Below, one piece after another: positions 1-10,227 of a stretch of 57,921 nucleotides of DNA; within the stretch, counting starts at the first letter, position 1; each line of letters starts with the position of its first letter. This DNA comes from Entamoeba invadens IP1 (lineage: Eukaryota; Evosea; Mastigamoebida; Endamoebidae): positions 226,909 through 284,829 of the forward strand of contig NW_004440309.1 in NCBI RefSeq assembly GCF_000330505.1. Direction: 5' to 3'. The notes under the pieces are model-generated. The model was given only the letters and a program-made list of their open reading frames with translations, was not told where the DNA came from and did not search any database. The position numbers and the translations under genes are program-made.

Positions 1-9
1 ATAAAATGC

Positions 10-149
10 CGCGGACACGAAAATAATAGAAAGGACACCATATACACATAAAGGACGCCCTTTATAGCGGGAGGACGTCCCTAAACCACAAAGGACGTCC
101 TTCGGCCTATATTCCCGTCCTTCGTCCCCATGTCCATCCTTTCTCTTAA
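10..149. repeat. Degenerate ~20-bp tandem array
   Basis: Units starting at about 10, 30, 50, 70, 90 and 110 share a core close to AAAGGACGTCC in the same 20-bp phase (GGACAC, GGACAC, GGACGCC, GGACGTC, GGACGTC, CCCGTCC), followed by variable sequence. The core GGACGTCC is palindromic and much richer in GC than its surroundings. Twenty is not a multiple of three, so this is unlikely to be coding. It may continue beyond the left edge. Confidence 0.5.
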
Positions 150-285
150 CACGAAACAATTTATAGAATACATAAATTAAAATTAACCTATTTTAAATTA
201 TTCAATTAAAAAAGTTAAAACTAGTTAATTTTAATTACATTAACAACATCTAAGTTCGATTCAATTAATTTTAAGTACTATAAAA

Positions 286-2828
286 TTAAAGTGAAGCGTG
301 AAGGGATGTTGCTAATTCGGCGTCTGGGGATCTGATACAGACTTCCAGTGGTATTTGTCCAGTTTTGTCTATCATCAGTCTAACTCTAATGAGAACGACA
401 TTTCCTTTCATGATCCCTGCCAAGAACAAAATGTGTTTCTTTTCTTCAGGAGTGACAATGTCACTCTTATCAATAACACCCAACCCAAAGTGTGTTTTGA
501 TACGATCAACAGCTTCTTTAATACTCTCCACATTTTGATATTTGATTACCACCTTCTTCTCATTCTGAGCAACAATTTTGTTCCATTCTGTGTTCCAGTC
601 CGGTACTCGATATTCCCCAATATAATCAGACGCATTGATTGCAATTTGGTCCAGTGGGTACTCTTCATCACTCGTGTCTTGAGCCAACTCTTGACTAATT
701 GAATTGTATTCTCTCAATTGGTAATTCATTTTAAGACTAATACTCTCAGCCCCCGCACTTTTGATAAGAAGAATTAACACAACGCACTCCTCTCCAAGTG
801 GTGCTATTCTTGGAACTTTGACGCTTTTGAAAACCTCATAGTTCTTCATAGTTCCAGGTATAATTTCAACGTTCTCCAGTTGGTAATCCGGAAGTGTGTT
901 CTTCACATTACACTTCAAAACCAAATGCTTCTCATACACAACTTTTGTGACAGAGACTTGGTATTCGGTATCAATGCCAGACACCAAAATTTCATTGCAA
1001 GTCTTGTTGACCTTTCCAAGCTCACCAAACAGTTCATTGTTGCGACTTTCAAGTTCGCTCTCATTACGACTGACCACCTCCTCTTCTTCGCGTTTCTGGG
1101 CTTCTATTTTAGTCTCCTTCGACACTGTAGAGATGTCAAACTCCTCATCAAACTTTCCTTCATTCAAATACTTGTCAAGAGCCTCTTCCATATTGTCGAC
1201 TGGAAATTCGTCGATGACATTTTCATTGACCTCCTTCACTATTTTCTCCTCAAGTACTTTACAATAGAAATTGGCTCTGTTCTTCACTTCATCGTTCTCG
1301 TCATTCTTACACTTCTCCATCAACACCTTGACATCTTCAATGTTCTCGTTGTTGTTCGCGAAATTGAAAAGAGCAGAAACTCCCGCCGCTCTGACATTTG
1401 CGTTTTCAAGAACAATTCTGTTGAAGATGGTTCTGAGTAACGACACTCTCTCCTTACACAACGGACCAACTTCTCCAAATATACCAATGACTCTTTCGAT
1501 GACTTGTGAATATTGGCAATCCTCAATGAAGTCTCCCAACACGTGTAACATCTTTTCTCTGAGTGAAATTGATATCTCGGCAATGTGCACCATCACCGTG
1601 ATCACCGCATTTTCAAAGATGACTCCTTTCACTTGTAACATGTTCCCCAAAAACTTCATCAAGAACTCGTGCTTGTTCGGATACTTCTCCGCAGTCTGTT
1701 CAATGGTGTCGAGAACTTGAATTCTAAACCCATCAGGAAGTCCTTGGATGAATTTCCCGATCTTCTTCAAGAGCTTCTCGATGTTCTTCTCCGTCGAAAT
1801 ACGAAGCGCAGCAGATGTCGCCAATGTGACTATCGCTCTGTTGGAGTCTTTCAATAAGCTTTCAATATCATTCCGAAGTATCGCAATCACTTCCGGACTC
1901 TTTGTCGCAAGTTCCGAGACGATTCTGACTGCTGCAAACTTAGTTACGGTCGAGGTGGAAGAAAGCAGTTTTTGAAGACGAGGTACCAATTTGGAAAGAC
2001 CTTTTGTGTGGTTCGCTTTCATCAAAGCGCGGAGGGATTCAATGACAATCATGTCCGTCGATCCTTGGGTCACATTTACAATGTAGTTCACCATTGCTTC
2101 ATTCTTGGTAGGGTTCTGCATATAGAGAGAAAGTGCCTTTCTAATCAACTCCATTTGAGCAAAAGACGAAGTGATCGAAGGTGCTTTTGTTGTTATAAAT
2201 CTGAGTAAAGCGTGTGGGTCTTGTTGTTTAATGAAGAAGAAGAGACGAGTGGCGTGGTATTGGACAAGTGCGTTTGGAGAGTCCACACAACTTGAAGTTT
2301 CCGTGAGGTATTTTTGGACGATATCTTGAGGCAATTTCAAGCAGCAGATTAACGAAGCTATTTGTACTGTCATTGTGGAGTCCACTAACGTTTGTTTAAA
2401 GAATCTTTCAATGGACGGTGCAATTTGTGGTGTCATCAGTCGACTCAAACATCTTAATGAGCTGCATCGGAATGATGAGATCTTGTCACTTAAGTCTTTA
2501 CTCACTGAATTAACTATAATGAAAGAAGTCGAAGTTAAAGGGAACATATCATCTAATACACATACCACAGTCTTCGTAATGTTAAGTCTTGTGAGGTAAA
2601 CAGTTTGGTCAATGCAAAGAAAATTTCAGTGGACTCTTCTTCATTGAAAATGTCGCCTTTGTTCATCGCAGCTACAATGCGCGTAAGAAACTTTTTGCAC
2701 ATCGGAACGTTGATATGAGTCTTCGAACAACAATCCCGCTGCTGAAAGAGAATCACCTTCTCAATGTAGATGTCCTTCTCCATCACACTGTAATCGTCTA
2801 CGTCTCCTTTTTTGTTCCCCTTTTCCAT
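286..2828 (-). CDS. Coatomer subunit gamma (COPI coat), apparent frameshift
   Basis: Gamma-COP is the large adaptin-like subunit of the COPI coat, which forms Golgi-to-ER and intra-Golgi vesicles on the cytosolic face. The product starts at the ATG at 2828 and would be about 847 residues, close to the usual 850-900. An adaptin/HEAT solenoid fills roughly residues 30-520, a charged linker follows, and the gamma-appendage domain occupies the C-terminal ~270 residues. The N-terminal 91 codons (family motif DLTLRR near residue 80) and the remaining ~755 codons lie in different frames. They overlap near 2553-2568 and align with other gamma-COPs if one base is missing in the run at about 2553-2557, giving a path WYVY-x-DDM. 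No intron of plausible length fits. It is either a sequencing error or a real lesion. The family call is firm. Confidence 0.88.
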
Positions 2829-5419
2829 ATTGCTTGATTTTAAGCAGTTCTAGTTCTCTTTTTTAATTCTTCACTTAATTCGGTTCTAGTTAATTTAATT
2901 ATAAAAAATATCATTTAATAGAATTTGTTATAAATATAAATGTATAGTTTTTGTCATTATTAATTTATTAAAAATAACATATTATAATATTTAATGAAAA
3001 ATTAATTGTTTTTATAGTTACAAAATGTTTTAAAAAAATCTTAAAAACGAATTAATATATCAACTAACATTAAATTAATTGTTGTATAATTCATTTTTTA
3101 TGAACTTCTTGCCTTTTCAGAAACTAATGTGAATTGTTAAACATATTTGTAATGTATAGTAAATTATTCAATACAATTCAAAATACATTGTTGTTGTAAT
3201 TATGACATTTTAAAAAATGTTGTAATTTCAACAATTAAAATATTATCGTCTTTAAAAAATGTAATTTATAAAGACCAGAAATTTTAAAAGTGGTTTAAAT
3301 TTTGAAAAGTGCTTGAAGTGTTGTGTTGAAATGTGCTTGAAATAAATTTACTTTCATTTTCAAACATTGTTTCAATCAAATAACAATTAAAAATTGTCCA
3401 AAAAGAACAATATTTAACGACTTCTTATTTACAACCAATTAGTTATGTTTGTTATATTAATATTCGGAAACAATTGTAATATGAAAAAATACATTACAAT
3501 TAATGTATTTTAGTACATTATCACAATTATAATTGAGACATGTTGGAGCAATGATTTTTTTGTTTTTAACAACATAATAAATTGAATTTGTTAATGTTCA
3601 ACAGTACTCTTGACAATTAAGTAAATAATTAGTTGGATAAAAAATTTGGATAAAAATAATTTAATTCTCTTTATTCCATTGGCTACATATTTTTGAAAAC
3701 AAAAGTAATATGAAAAACAAGCAAAATATGGTTAATTTTAATTGGTGTAAATTTTAATTATTATTATTTTTAACAACTGAAATTGTAACAAATAAAATAA
3801 ACAAATGAATAAAATTTTTTAAAAATTATTTTGTATTTTTTAATAATTATAAAATATTGAAAATGTTTAGTATAAAAACAATTATTGGTGTTATAAACAT
3901 ATAATTCACTTATTATTTGGTAACTGAAATATTATTTTAGTTTTAATTTTATTTCATATTTAACATCCAATAAAACATATAAAATAATACAAAGCATTAA
4001 TAATAGTAAAAATATCGAACAAATTAATTCGAAAACTTTTCAATATGTTATTGTTTCAATTGCTACTTTTTATTTGTCTGTTTTTATTTATCTATCTATT
4101 TATTTATTTAATAATATTATTGAATAATATTAAAGCTTGATATGGTAATAATATACATATGATGCCGTTTATATAAATATTCATGTTCTATTTATAACAA
4201 ATAATCACAAATTGATTAAATAAAATTTATTTTCAAAAAGTAGCCAATTGGTAAATTTTTATATTATTATAAACAACAACAACTTATTAGTATTTTTTTC
4301 AATTTTAAAAATATCAAAATATTTTTAACCAAAATTTATAGTTTTCAAAGTTTTTTATAACATTTTATCGAAACTCTTAAATATATTATTCTATTCTAAA
4401 TTAGTTAAGTCTAATATTGTTAAAATCATTGAATGAAGAATCCGCTTTTGAAAGTGATACAATTTTACCATAACTACAGATTATAATTAATTTTATAATA
4501 AAATATATTATATTTAAAACAATTTTCGTCTATTTATGTCATTTATATAGTAAAAATGTAATAAAATGAACTATTGAAAAGGATTTTTTATTCATTTTGT
4601 ACACTAAATATTTTTTGGTATTACTTTTCATCTTTATAACCAAAAGTCAACAATTTATCACCTCTGTTATTTTGCATACGGGTTAGTTGACAAATCATAG
4701 TTGGGCATAGTGTTGCTTGTTTTCGAGGAAGTCAGTCTAATTATAATAAATTTTCAAATTAACTTTTAAAAACACAAACATCATATTGTGGTTATGGTTG
4801 AAATTTTAGAAAATTCTTGTTGTTCAAAGAACTTTTTGAATTGTTTAATTTTTTACTTGCAAAAAAATATACTTTATGACCATTATTCTGAACTTAACAC
4901 AAATTGGGATGCTTTTACGTAAATCAGTCTTATTTTTAATAGCCAAACTCTTCAATTTGTAATAGGTTAACTGTGTTTATAATAAAAAGAAAAAAATAAG
5001 AGGGGTGTTACAGTGATTTGCTTTTCAAGAATAACAACAAGTATCTATTTTTCTTTCAAAAAAAAATTTCTTTCTCTCCGAAAAGTAGTGTTTTTTAACA
5101 ACATTCCAAACACCACAATTGAACTGGTCAAGAAAGAACAAAAACACCCCATTCTTCTTAAAAATCCATTTATTATTGTTTTACATACATTTTCAGCTTA
5201 ATCAATTTGTAGTTATTTAACAAAAAAAATAATACTCAATTTTGGGAATCATAAGTTGAATAACAGAAGTGGATTGTGTAATATGAAAAGTAATTATAAG
5301 AATGCTTGGCAATGGCGACAAATATAAAAAACACAAAACTAACCTAAAATAGAACGTTTCGTCTCGAGTTTCTGCCCATTTGAGTGAGCAACTAGTAAAA
5401 TCAGACATTTGATATATTA
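2829..5419. other. Long AT-rich intergenic region
   Basis: About 2.6 kb of very AT-rich DNA between coatomer gamma and the gene at 5420. Frames are closed by frequent stops; the longest open stretches (5013-5201 on +, 5217-5408 on -) have biased composition and no recognisable motif. I see no tRNA, rRNA, inverted-terminal-repeat element or convincing exon. The last ~100 bases must hold the promoter of the 5420 gene. Confidence 0.6.
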
Positions 5420-6004
5420 ATGAAGAAGTTTAACAAGGAGCAGAAGTCCCTAACATTCGCCGAAAAGCGAAATTACGAGGCACAACAGACGTCTTTCCTC
5501 TCCGCGTTGATTAATATGAAGTACGACTTGTGTATTCAGAAACCCACCAAATGCGCCACAAGCTCACTTCCCCTCTTCAAAATTGTTCATATTAAGAACG
5601 ATGAGTTTCTTTTCGAAGTCATGAAAGACACTAAAGAGAAGATGAAGCAAATTTACTATGAAGACTTGGCAAATGGAGTGTCTGAGAAAACCGCTTCAAG
5701 GCGACAAACAACGTATAAAGTCACATACCCCCTCGCTTATTTAATTGACTTGTGCAAAGCCAATGGATTCAATGTGGACACAGTGGATGTCAATAGAAAA
5801 GGAAAAGCTCAACAAAAGTGGGTTGTGGCTATTGAGTTTGATGGATTTGTCTTTGACAAAGAAACTATATCAAAGAAGGGCGCAAGACTCAACAAAGTTT
5901 TCGTTGAAAGAATGGGCGAAAATGTAAATAGCAAAACGGTTGTGCTTAAAAAGTTTGACACCGAGCTTATGGCGTTGTTACTTTCCGACTTGGAGACCAT
6001 TTGA
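5420..6004 (+). CDS. Small protein with two possible dsRBD-like modules, paralogue of the 6281-7567 gene
   Basis: A 194-residue cytosolic-looking protein with no signal peptide or membrane segment. Residues 102-166 follow the order of a double-stranded RNA binding domain: a first helix LIDLCKANGF, three strands around KWVVAIEFDGFVF, then a basic second helix SKKGARLNK resembling the SKKEAK helix of dsRBDs. Residues 18-85 have the same helix, strands, helix order. The ATG at 5420 is the natural start. The protein aligns end to end with the first ~175 residues of the convergent gene at 6281-7567 (shared NYEAxQQ/SYEAIQQ start, GF/GY after helix 1). The RNA-binding role is inference from pattern only; it could be another small alpha-beta fold. 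Confidence 0.6.
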   Translation: MKKFNKEQKSLTFAEKRNYEAQQTSFLSALINMKYDLCIQKPTKCATSSLPLFKIVHIKNDEFLFEVMKDTKEKMKQIYYEDLANGVSEKTASRRQTTYKVTYPLAYLIDLCKANGFNVDTVDVNRKGKAQQKWVVAIEFDGFVFDKETISKKGARLNKVFVERMGENVNSKTVVLKKFDTELMALLLSDLETI

Positions 6005-6280
6005 AGTCGACTTAATATGTGTTTTGCTAAATTATTGTTTTACTTGTTTCGATGTTATTTTTTGTTTAAGTTTTCACAAGTCTGAAAATGTAACCATTTT
6101 CTAAATATCATTTATTTGTTGGTTGTTAATGGGTCAACATTTTAAATAAATAATCATTTATATTATGAAATTATTTTGTGTTATCTTTTTTGGAACATGT
6201 GTCAATTTTTGATTTTTAAAAAGTTTGTTTGAGTATGTCTAACCAATGCGAGTCTTTAAAATAAAATATAAAAACATAAA

Positions 6281-7567
6281 TTACATGTCAAGCGCAGACG
6301 TCAACCCGTGTTTTGGGATATAGACTCGGTGTTGGGGACAAAACATATTGATTTGTGGTGCCATTACCAAGTTGGACGGTTTGGATGGAGGAAAATATAT
6401 AGTTGGATTGAACAACAGTGGTTTTGGTTGAAAAGTGTTGATTGTGTTGTGACAATTAGCCGTGCTGAGGTAAGAATTAACTGGAGTGTATATTAAAGCT
6501 GTATCATTCACACAGTTCAGTGTGTTAATTTGTGACACTGTACCCATACTGTCTGTTGTGTTTGTATATCCCATTTGTTCTATGGGTCTCAAATTTCTTA
6601 TACATTTCGGTACATTGTATGTATCTGTATAATCAACACTATTTATAGGTTCAACACAGTTTGTTGGCTGTACTTCACCAACATAATCTTCGAATTTTTG
6701 GTCGTTTACAATATATTCGAAGTTGGGCGTTGAATTTGCTACACTAGTTACATCACCTACACTTATGTAATCCACTCTATTAGGATGGTCTGTAACATGT
6801 TCTGTACATTCCACAGTCTTAAATGTAGCCACTTCGTTCTTTGAGTCAAACCGTTCCTGATAAGGAAATAACAGTCTCAGTGTCTGTTCGCTCTGGGTCG
6901 AAACAGTTGAGGACCGTTCTGTGGACAAAACTGTTTCAATGGGGAGAGCATGGTCGGGCTTCGTTTTTGGGTTGATCAAATTTATTATATTTTTGTCGAA
7001 TGGACTGATTTTCACATAGTATTTGTCCTTTGAACAAAGACTTGTAATGTACTTATTTGTAGCGTTCCCTATTTCAGTAAATGCCTTTTCATCAAGAAAG
7101 ATTCTGCCTTCTTTGAAAACGCTTTTGATCTTGGTCATTTGTAATGTCTTCTTTGCACTTTTAATAAGTTTCAATTCAAAGTGATAACCGAAGCTTTCTG
7201 CGATGGAAACTAAACTGTTAAATGACAGTGCCGCTCTGTTAAGTTCTTTTCTTCTTTTAATGTTCTTTAACAACTTTTTCTTGTCCTCCACATTTTCTAA
7301 TTCAGTGGAGTCAGCACTGAATCGTTGATTACATTGTTCTTCCACCATTTTACCAAAGTTTAAGGACTCACCGTCGATTATAACATCGTTTACAACAAAC
7401 AGCTGCATGGCAATTGGCGCAAAACGTATTGGGCTGTTGAGTTGGAAAGTAACACCATTTGAAACAAGAAGTGCAATGACACCAGCTTGTTGGATTGCTT
7501 CGTATGACTTTGATTCCCGTTTGATGAGTGTCAACTCTTTTGTACAAAGCAAGGGGTTCTTTAGCAT
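6281..7567 (-). CDS. Paralogue of the 5420 protein with long Asn/Thr-rich tail
   Basis: About 428 residues from the ATG at 7567. The frame stays open upstream to about 7720 but only via non-ATG codons, and the ATG at 7567 matches the start of the neighbouring paralogue. Residues 21-95 and 112-175 are two alpha-beta modules alignable with the 5420 protein (SYEAIQQ, SIAESFGYHF, then a KAFTEIGNATNK helix). The second half (about 200-428) is low complexity, rich in Asn, Thr, Ser and Pro, and looks disordered. The two genes are tail to tail with 276 bp between them, which suggests a local inverted duplication followed by divergence. Function unknown; nucleic-acid binding is only an inference. Confidence 0.6.
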   Translation of the reverse strand: MLKNPLLCTKELTLIKRESKSYEAIQQAGVIALLVSNGVTFQLNSPIRFAPIAMQLFVVNDVIIDGESLNFGKMVEEQCNQRFSADSTELENVEDKKKLLKNIKRRKELNRAALSFNSLVSIAESFGYHFELKLIKSAKKTLQMTKIKSVFKEGRIFLDEKAFTEIGNATNKYITSLCSKDKYYVKISPFDKNIINLINPKTKPDHALPIETVLSTERSSTVSTQSEQTLRLLFPYQERFDSKNEVATFKTVECTEHVTDHPNRVDYISVGDVTSVANSTPNFEYIVNDQKFEDYVGEVQPTNCVEPINSVDYTDTYNVPKCIRNLRPIEQMGYTNTTDSMGTVSQINTLNCVNDTALIYTPVNSYLSTANCHNTINTFQPKPLLFNPTIYFPPSKPSNLVMAPQINMFCPQHRVYIPKHGLTSALDM

Positions 7568-8260
7568 GATGGTCTTTGGTAACCAGTTCCAACATTTATT
7601 CACAAAAGAGTAATCAGCCGAATAGACAGAACACACTTTTGGGATATGGGCTAAAGGAGTAAAAATGTTTACACGTATACTCCTGTTTTTTTTCGCCCCA
7701 AATAACCTTATCGTTTTGCCTCATTAACTCATTTATGCCAAGATTGACATTTTGATTGGCATTTTTCCATTTGAATAACTTTTTTATTGTTTTTTAGTGT
7801 TTAATTATAACCAATTATTAAAAAACGTATTTTATTATTAAAACAGCAATTTTGTTTTATGGCTTTTGTTCTTTTTATTGAAATCGAGTTTTGAAATTGC
7901 CCTTTGTTTAAAAATCTTTTTATTCTTATTCATTCAATATTACAATTACTTATAATATAATTTACTATTCTTTTAATTCACAAAATTCATTTTTTAATTA
8001 CAATTTGTTTTTCATTACATCATTTTAAAGTATTTGGTGCATCATCCAAAGTATCCCTCTTAATTAAGACGATATACATTTTTATGGCTTAATGATGTAT
8101 CAAATGCCGATTAAACCAATATTTTTTTTGTTTGTCTTTTTATTAATAAAATTATTAATAATAAAAAAGTATTATAATTCAATAATATTCAAAACTAGAT
8201 CACTACTTTTATTAAAAATTAGTTAAAAAAACTATATTATAATTCAATAATATAACTTTT

Positions 8261-8699
8261 TGGGACCTACATTGACCACCACCACCTTTACCAAAAAAAA
8301 TATTTGCCGCAAGTGTTTTTTGAAGGGAGTCCACTTTTCAGCCACTGTTTGTGCGTCCCCATGTCGCCCACTTTCCTTGTCCGTACTGTGTGGACGCGGA
8401 TGTGGTTTCCCCCGCTTGCGGGGGGGGGGTCAGGGGGATCCGCGCCAAGGGAGGACTTGGAAAGTGGGTGAAACGGTGCACAAACAGACTGTTTGAGTGT
8501 GTCTTTAGAGTTTTCTTTTCAATGCTCCGTCTCACTCGTTTTCCACTGACTCGAGGTGAATTTTCGGCATTTTTTGGATTCGGGAACCAGACCTAATATT
8601 ATCCCAGTTTCCTATTTACTATAATTTTAATTTGAATATGATTCGAAATAGAAAAAATAAATCTATTTTAAGAGGTGGTGGTGGTCAATGTAGGTCCCA
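8261..8699. mobile_element. Non-autonomous inverted-repeat DNA element (MITE-like), ~439 bp
   Basis: A perfect 27-bp inverted repeat bounds the element: 8261-8287, beginning TGGGACCTACATTG, and its exact reverse complement at 8673-8699. The outside flanks are both T-rich (TTTT on each side), compatible with a short TTTT target duplication but not proof of one. The interior has no plausible transposase gene and contains a GC-rich core (about 8340-8490) in a very AT-rich setting. This fits a miniature inverted-repeat element moved by a transposase encoded elsewhere. The superfamily cannot be named from the ends seen. Confidence 0.8.
8345..8487. repeat. Nested GC-rich hairpins inside the 8261-8699 element
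   Basis: Four pairs of complementary arms are nested around one centre: 8345-8354 with 8478-8487 (CTGTTTGTGC), 8367-8376 with 8459-8468 (CCCACTTTCC), 8395-8401 with 8438-8444 (CGCGGAT), and 8409-8415 with 8418-8424 (CCCCCGC around TT). All are exact. The strand could fold into one long interrupted stem. This is a foldback feature over and above the terminal repeats. Confidence 0.8.
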
Positions 8700-8886
8700 T
8701 TTTGTTTAAGTAAAATAATTTATAACAAAATAAAACTATTTTTTTCTAATTTAATTTTTAAAAAACAAATAAAATAATTTTTTAGGGGTGGTATTAATTA
8801 TTAATAAAAAAATAACTAATGTTTATTATTTATTAAATTATAAAATGCAATTAAATAATTAAATAAGTAATAAAATGCTAATAGGT

Positions 8887-9099
8887 GGATAAAAAACTGC
8901 TTCCATCTTTTTACAGCTTTCTATAGTTTTAATAGTTTTAACTAATAAAATTATAATAAAAAGTATAATACAAATTACTACCTCTGACAGAGAACGTCTC
9001 CACGAGGCATATTCAGCCTTCATGGTAAACAGTACCATACATATTATTATATTAATATAATTTAAAATTATAATAAAAAGTGGAAGCTGTTTTATATCC
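8887..9099. mobile_element. Second candidate MITE-like element, ~213 bp
   Basis: Imperfect inverted ends: 8887-8906 (starting GGATAAAAAACTGCTTCCA) and the reverse complement of 9081-9099 (GGATATAAAACAGCTTCCA), which differ at two positions. The interior is AT-rich apart from a mixed-composition block at about 8985-9050. No coding frame is present. No clear target-site duplication was found, so the exact ends are uncertain. Confidence 0.45.
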
Positions 9100-9255
9100 C
9101 TTTTAGTAATTTTTGAATATTTTTTTTAGTAATTATAAAAAATAATAACACAAATTATTTTAAACAATTATAGAAGCAGTATAGTTATTAATTTTCATTC
9201 AAACTCCGATAAAAACAATATATAAATAAAAATTATTTATTACTTCGAAAATCAA

Positions 9256-10227
9256 ATGAGGGTTGTCAACCCAAAACAAAATCATGTTTCTTTCACTAGC
9301 CCCTCTTTAGTGATCAACGCTATTTGGTCCAATAATCCTCAAAATCCTTTTCGATCAATTTTTTCGACATTCAGTGACACTTATACTTCACATCTCCATC
9401 TGATTGACTTTAACACACAAACACAAACCTTAACAAAAATAGCGTCAGTCGCTCCGGCAGACCTTCCTTTCACACCAACTTCAATTCACTTCACACCAAA
9501 ACCTACACAATGTACCGACACTTTTATGGTTTCGGGCGACGCACTCAAACTATTTTCGATATCAAGAACAAATGACATTTTGTTGTTATCGACCTTTAAT
9601 TCGCAATTTAATGAATTCCCTTCTTGTGGTTTAGATTGGAGCAAAGTGAACCCGGACCTTGTCGCGACTTGGTATTTAAACAACACAACGTCTGTCTGGA
9701 GTGTCGAACAGAACAAGCAGATTTGTGCGTTCCACCAACACTTTGCGATTAACGACATGCGATATAGCCCCGATTCTCCCGATGTCTTTCTTCTCGCGTG
9801 TAACAGTGGGACGTTACAGATCAATGACATCAGATTTAACAAGCCCGCAACGTTACTTGAAATAAAAGAACAGGAAGACTTAATGCAAGTGAAGTGGTCA
9901 TATTGTGATTCAACCAAGATCGCAACATTCTCCGATGTTGGTGATAGGATATACATCCACGACATGCGGAAGCCCAAAGAGGCATTTACACATCTCAAAA
10001 TACAAGACAACGTCGTTAATTCCATTGAATGGTCTTCGAAAAGCGCTGACCAACTCTGTATCGCAACGGCTCGCGATAAAGTTCTGATATGGAATATCAA
10101 TCCTGGAAATAATGTCTTGTCAGACTTCACGTCACAAGGGGAGGTGAATGATGTGTCGTGGTCAAATGTCAATTTGGAATGGATATGTACTTGTATCGAG
10201 TCGACTGTACATTATTTACACATATGA
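9256..10227 (+). CDS. DCAF7/WDR68-like WD40 protein
   Basis: A 323-residue WD-repeat protein, close to the usual ~340 of DCAF7/WDR68/HAN11. These are scaffolds that bind DYRK-family kinases and CUL4-DDB1. The match runs along the whole chain: CGLDWSKVNPDLVATWYLNNT in the middle corresponds to the family's FDWNEVDPNLLGTSSIDTT, DVGDRIYIHDMR to a repeat end, and the C-terminus GEVNDVSWSNVNLEWICTC to GEINNVQWASTQPDWIA. The ATG at 9256 gives a start just before the first blade. No signal or membrane segments. The family call is good; partner proteins are inferred from animals and plants. Confidence 0.8.
   Translation: MRVVNPKQNHVSFTSPSLVINAIWSNNPQNPFRSIFSTFSDTYTSHLHLIDFNTQTQTLTKIASVAPADLPFTPTSIHFTPKPTQCTDTFMVSGDALKLFSISRTNDILLLSTFNSQFNEFPSCGLDWSKVNPDLVATWYLNNTTSVWSVEQNKQICAFHQHFAINDMRYSPDSPDVFLLACNSGTLQINDIRFNKPATLLEIKEQEDLMQVKWSYCDSTKIATFSDVGDRIYIHDMRKPKEAFTHLKIQDNVVNSIEWSSKSADQLCIATARDKVLIWNINPGNNVLSDFTSQGEVNDVSWSNVNLEWICTCIESTVHYLHI

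Noticed and set aside
2552..2566. A 13-nt intron in coatomer gamma (GTATGT...TTAG)
   Set aside because: Far too short to splice and its removal creates a stop.
5217..5408. 63-codon minus-strand frame whose ATG lies 12 bp from the 5420 start
   Set aside because: It would leave no room for either promoter; composition is low complexity and no family or exon partner fits.
8338..8596. Overlapping ORFs of 65-81 codons in the MITE interior
   Set aside because: They arise from the GC-rich palindromic core, have no recognisable protein motif and lie inside the inverted repeats.
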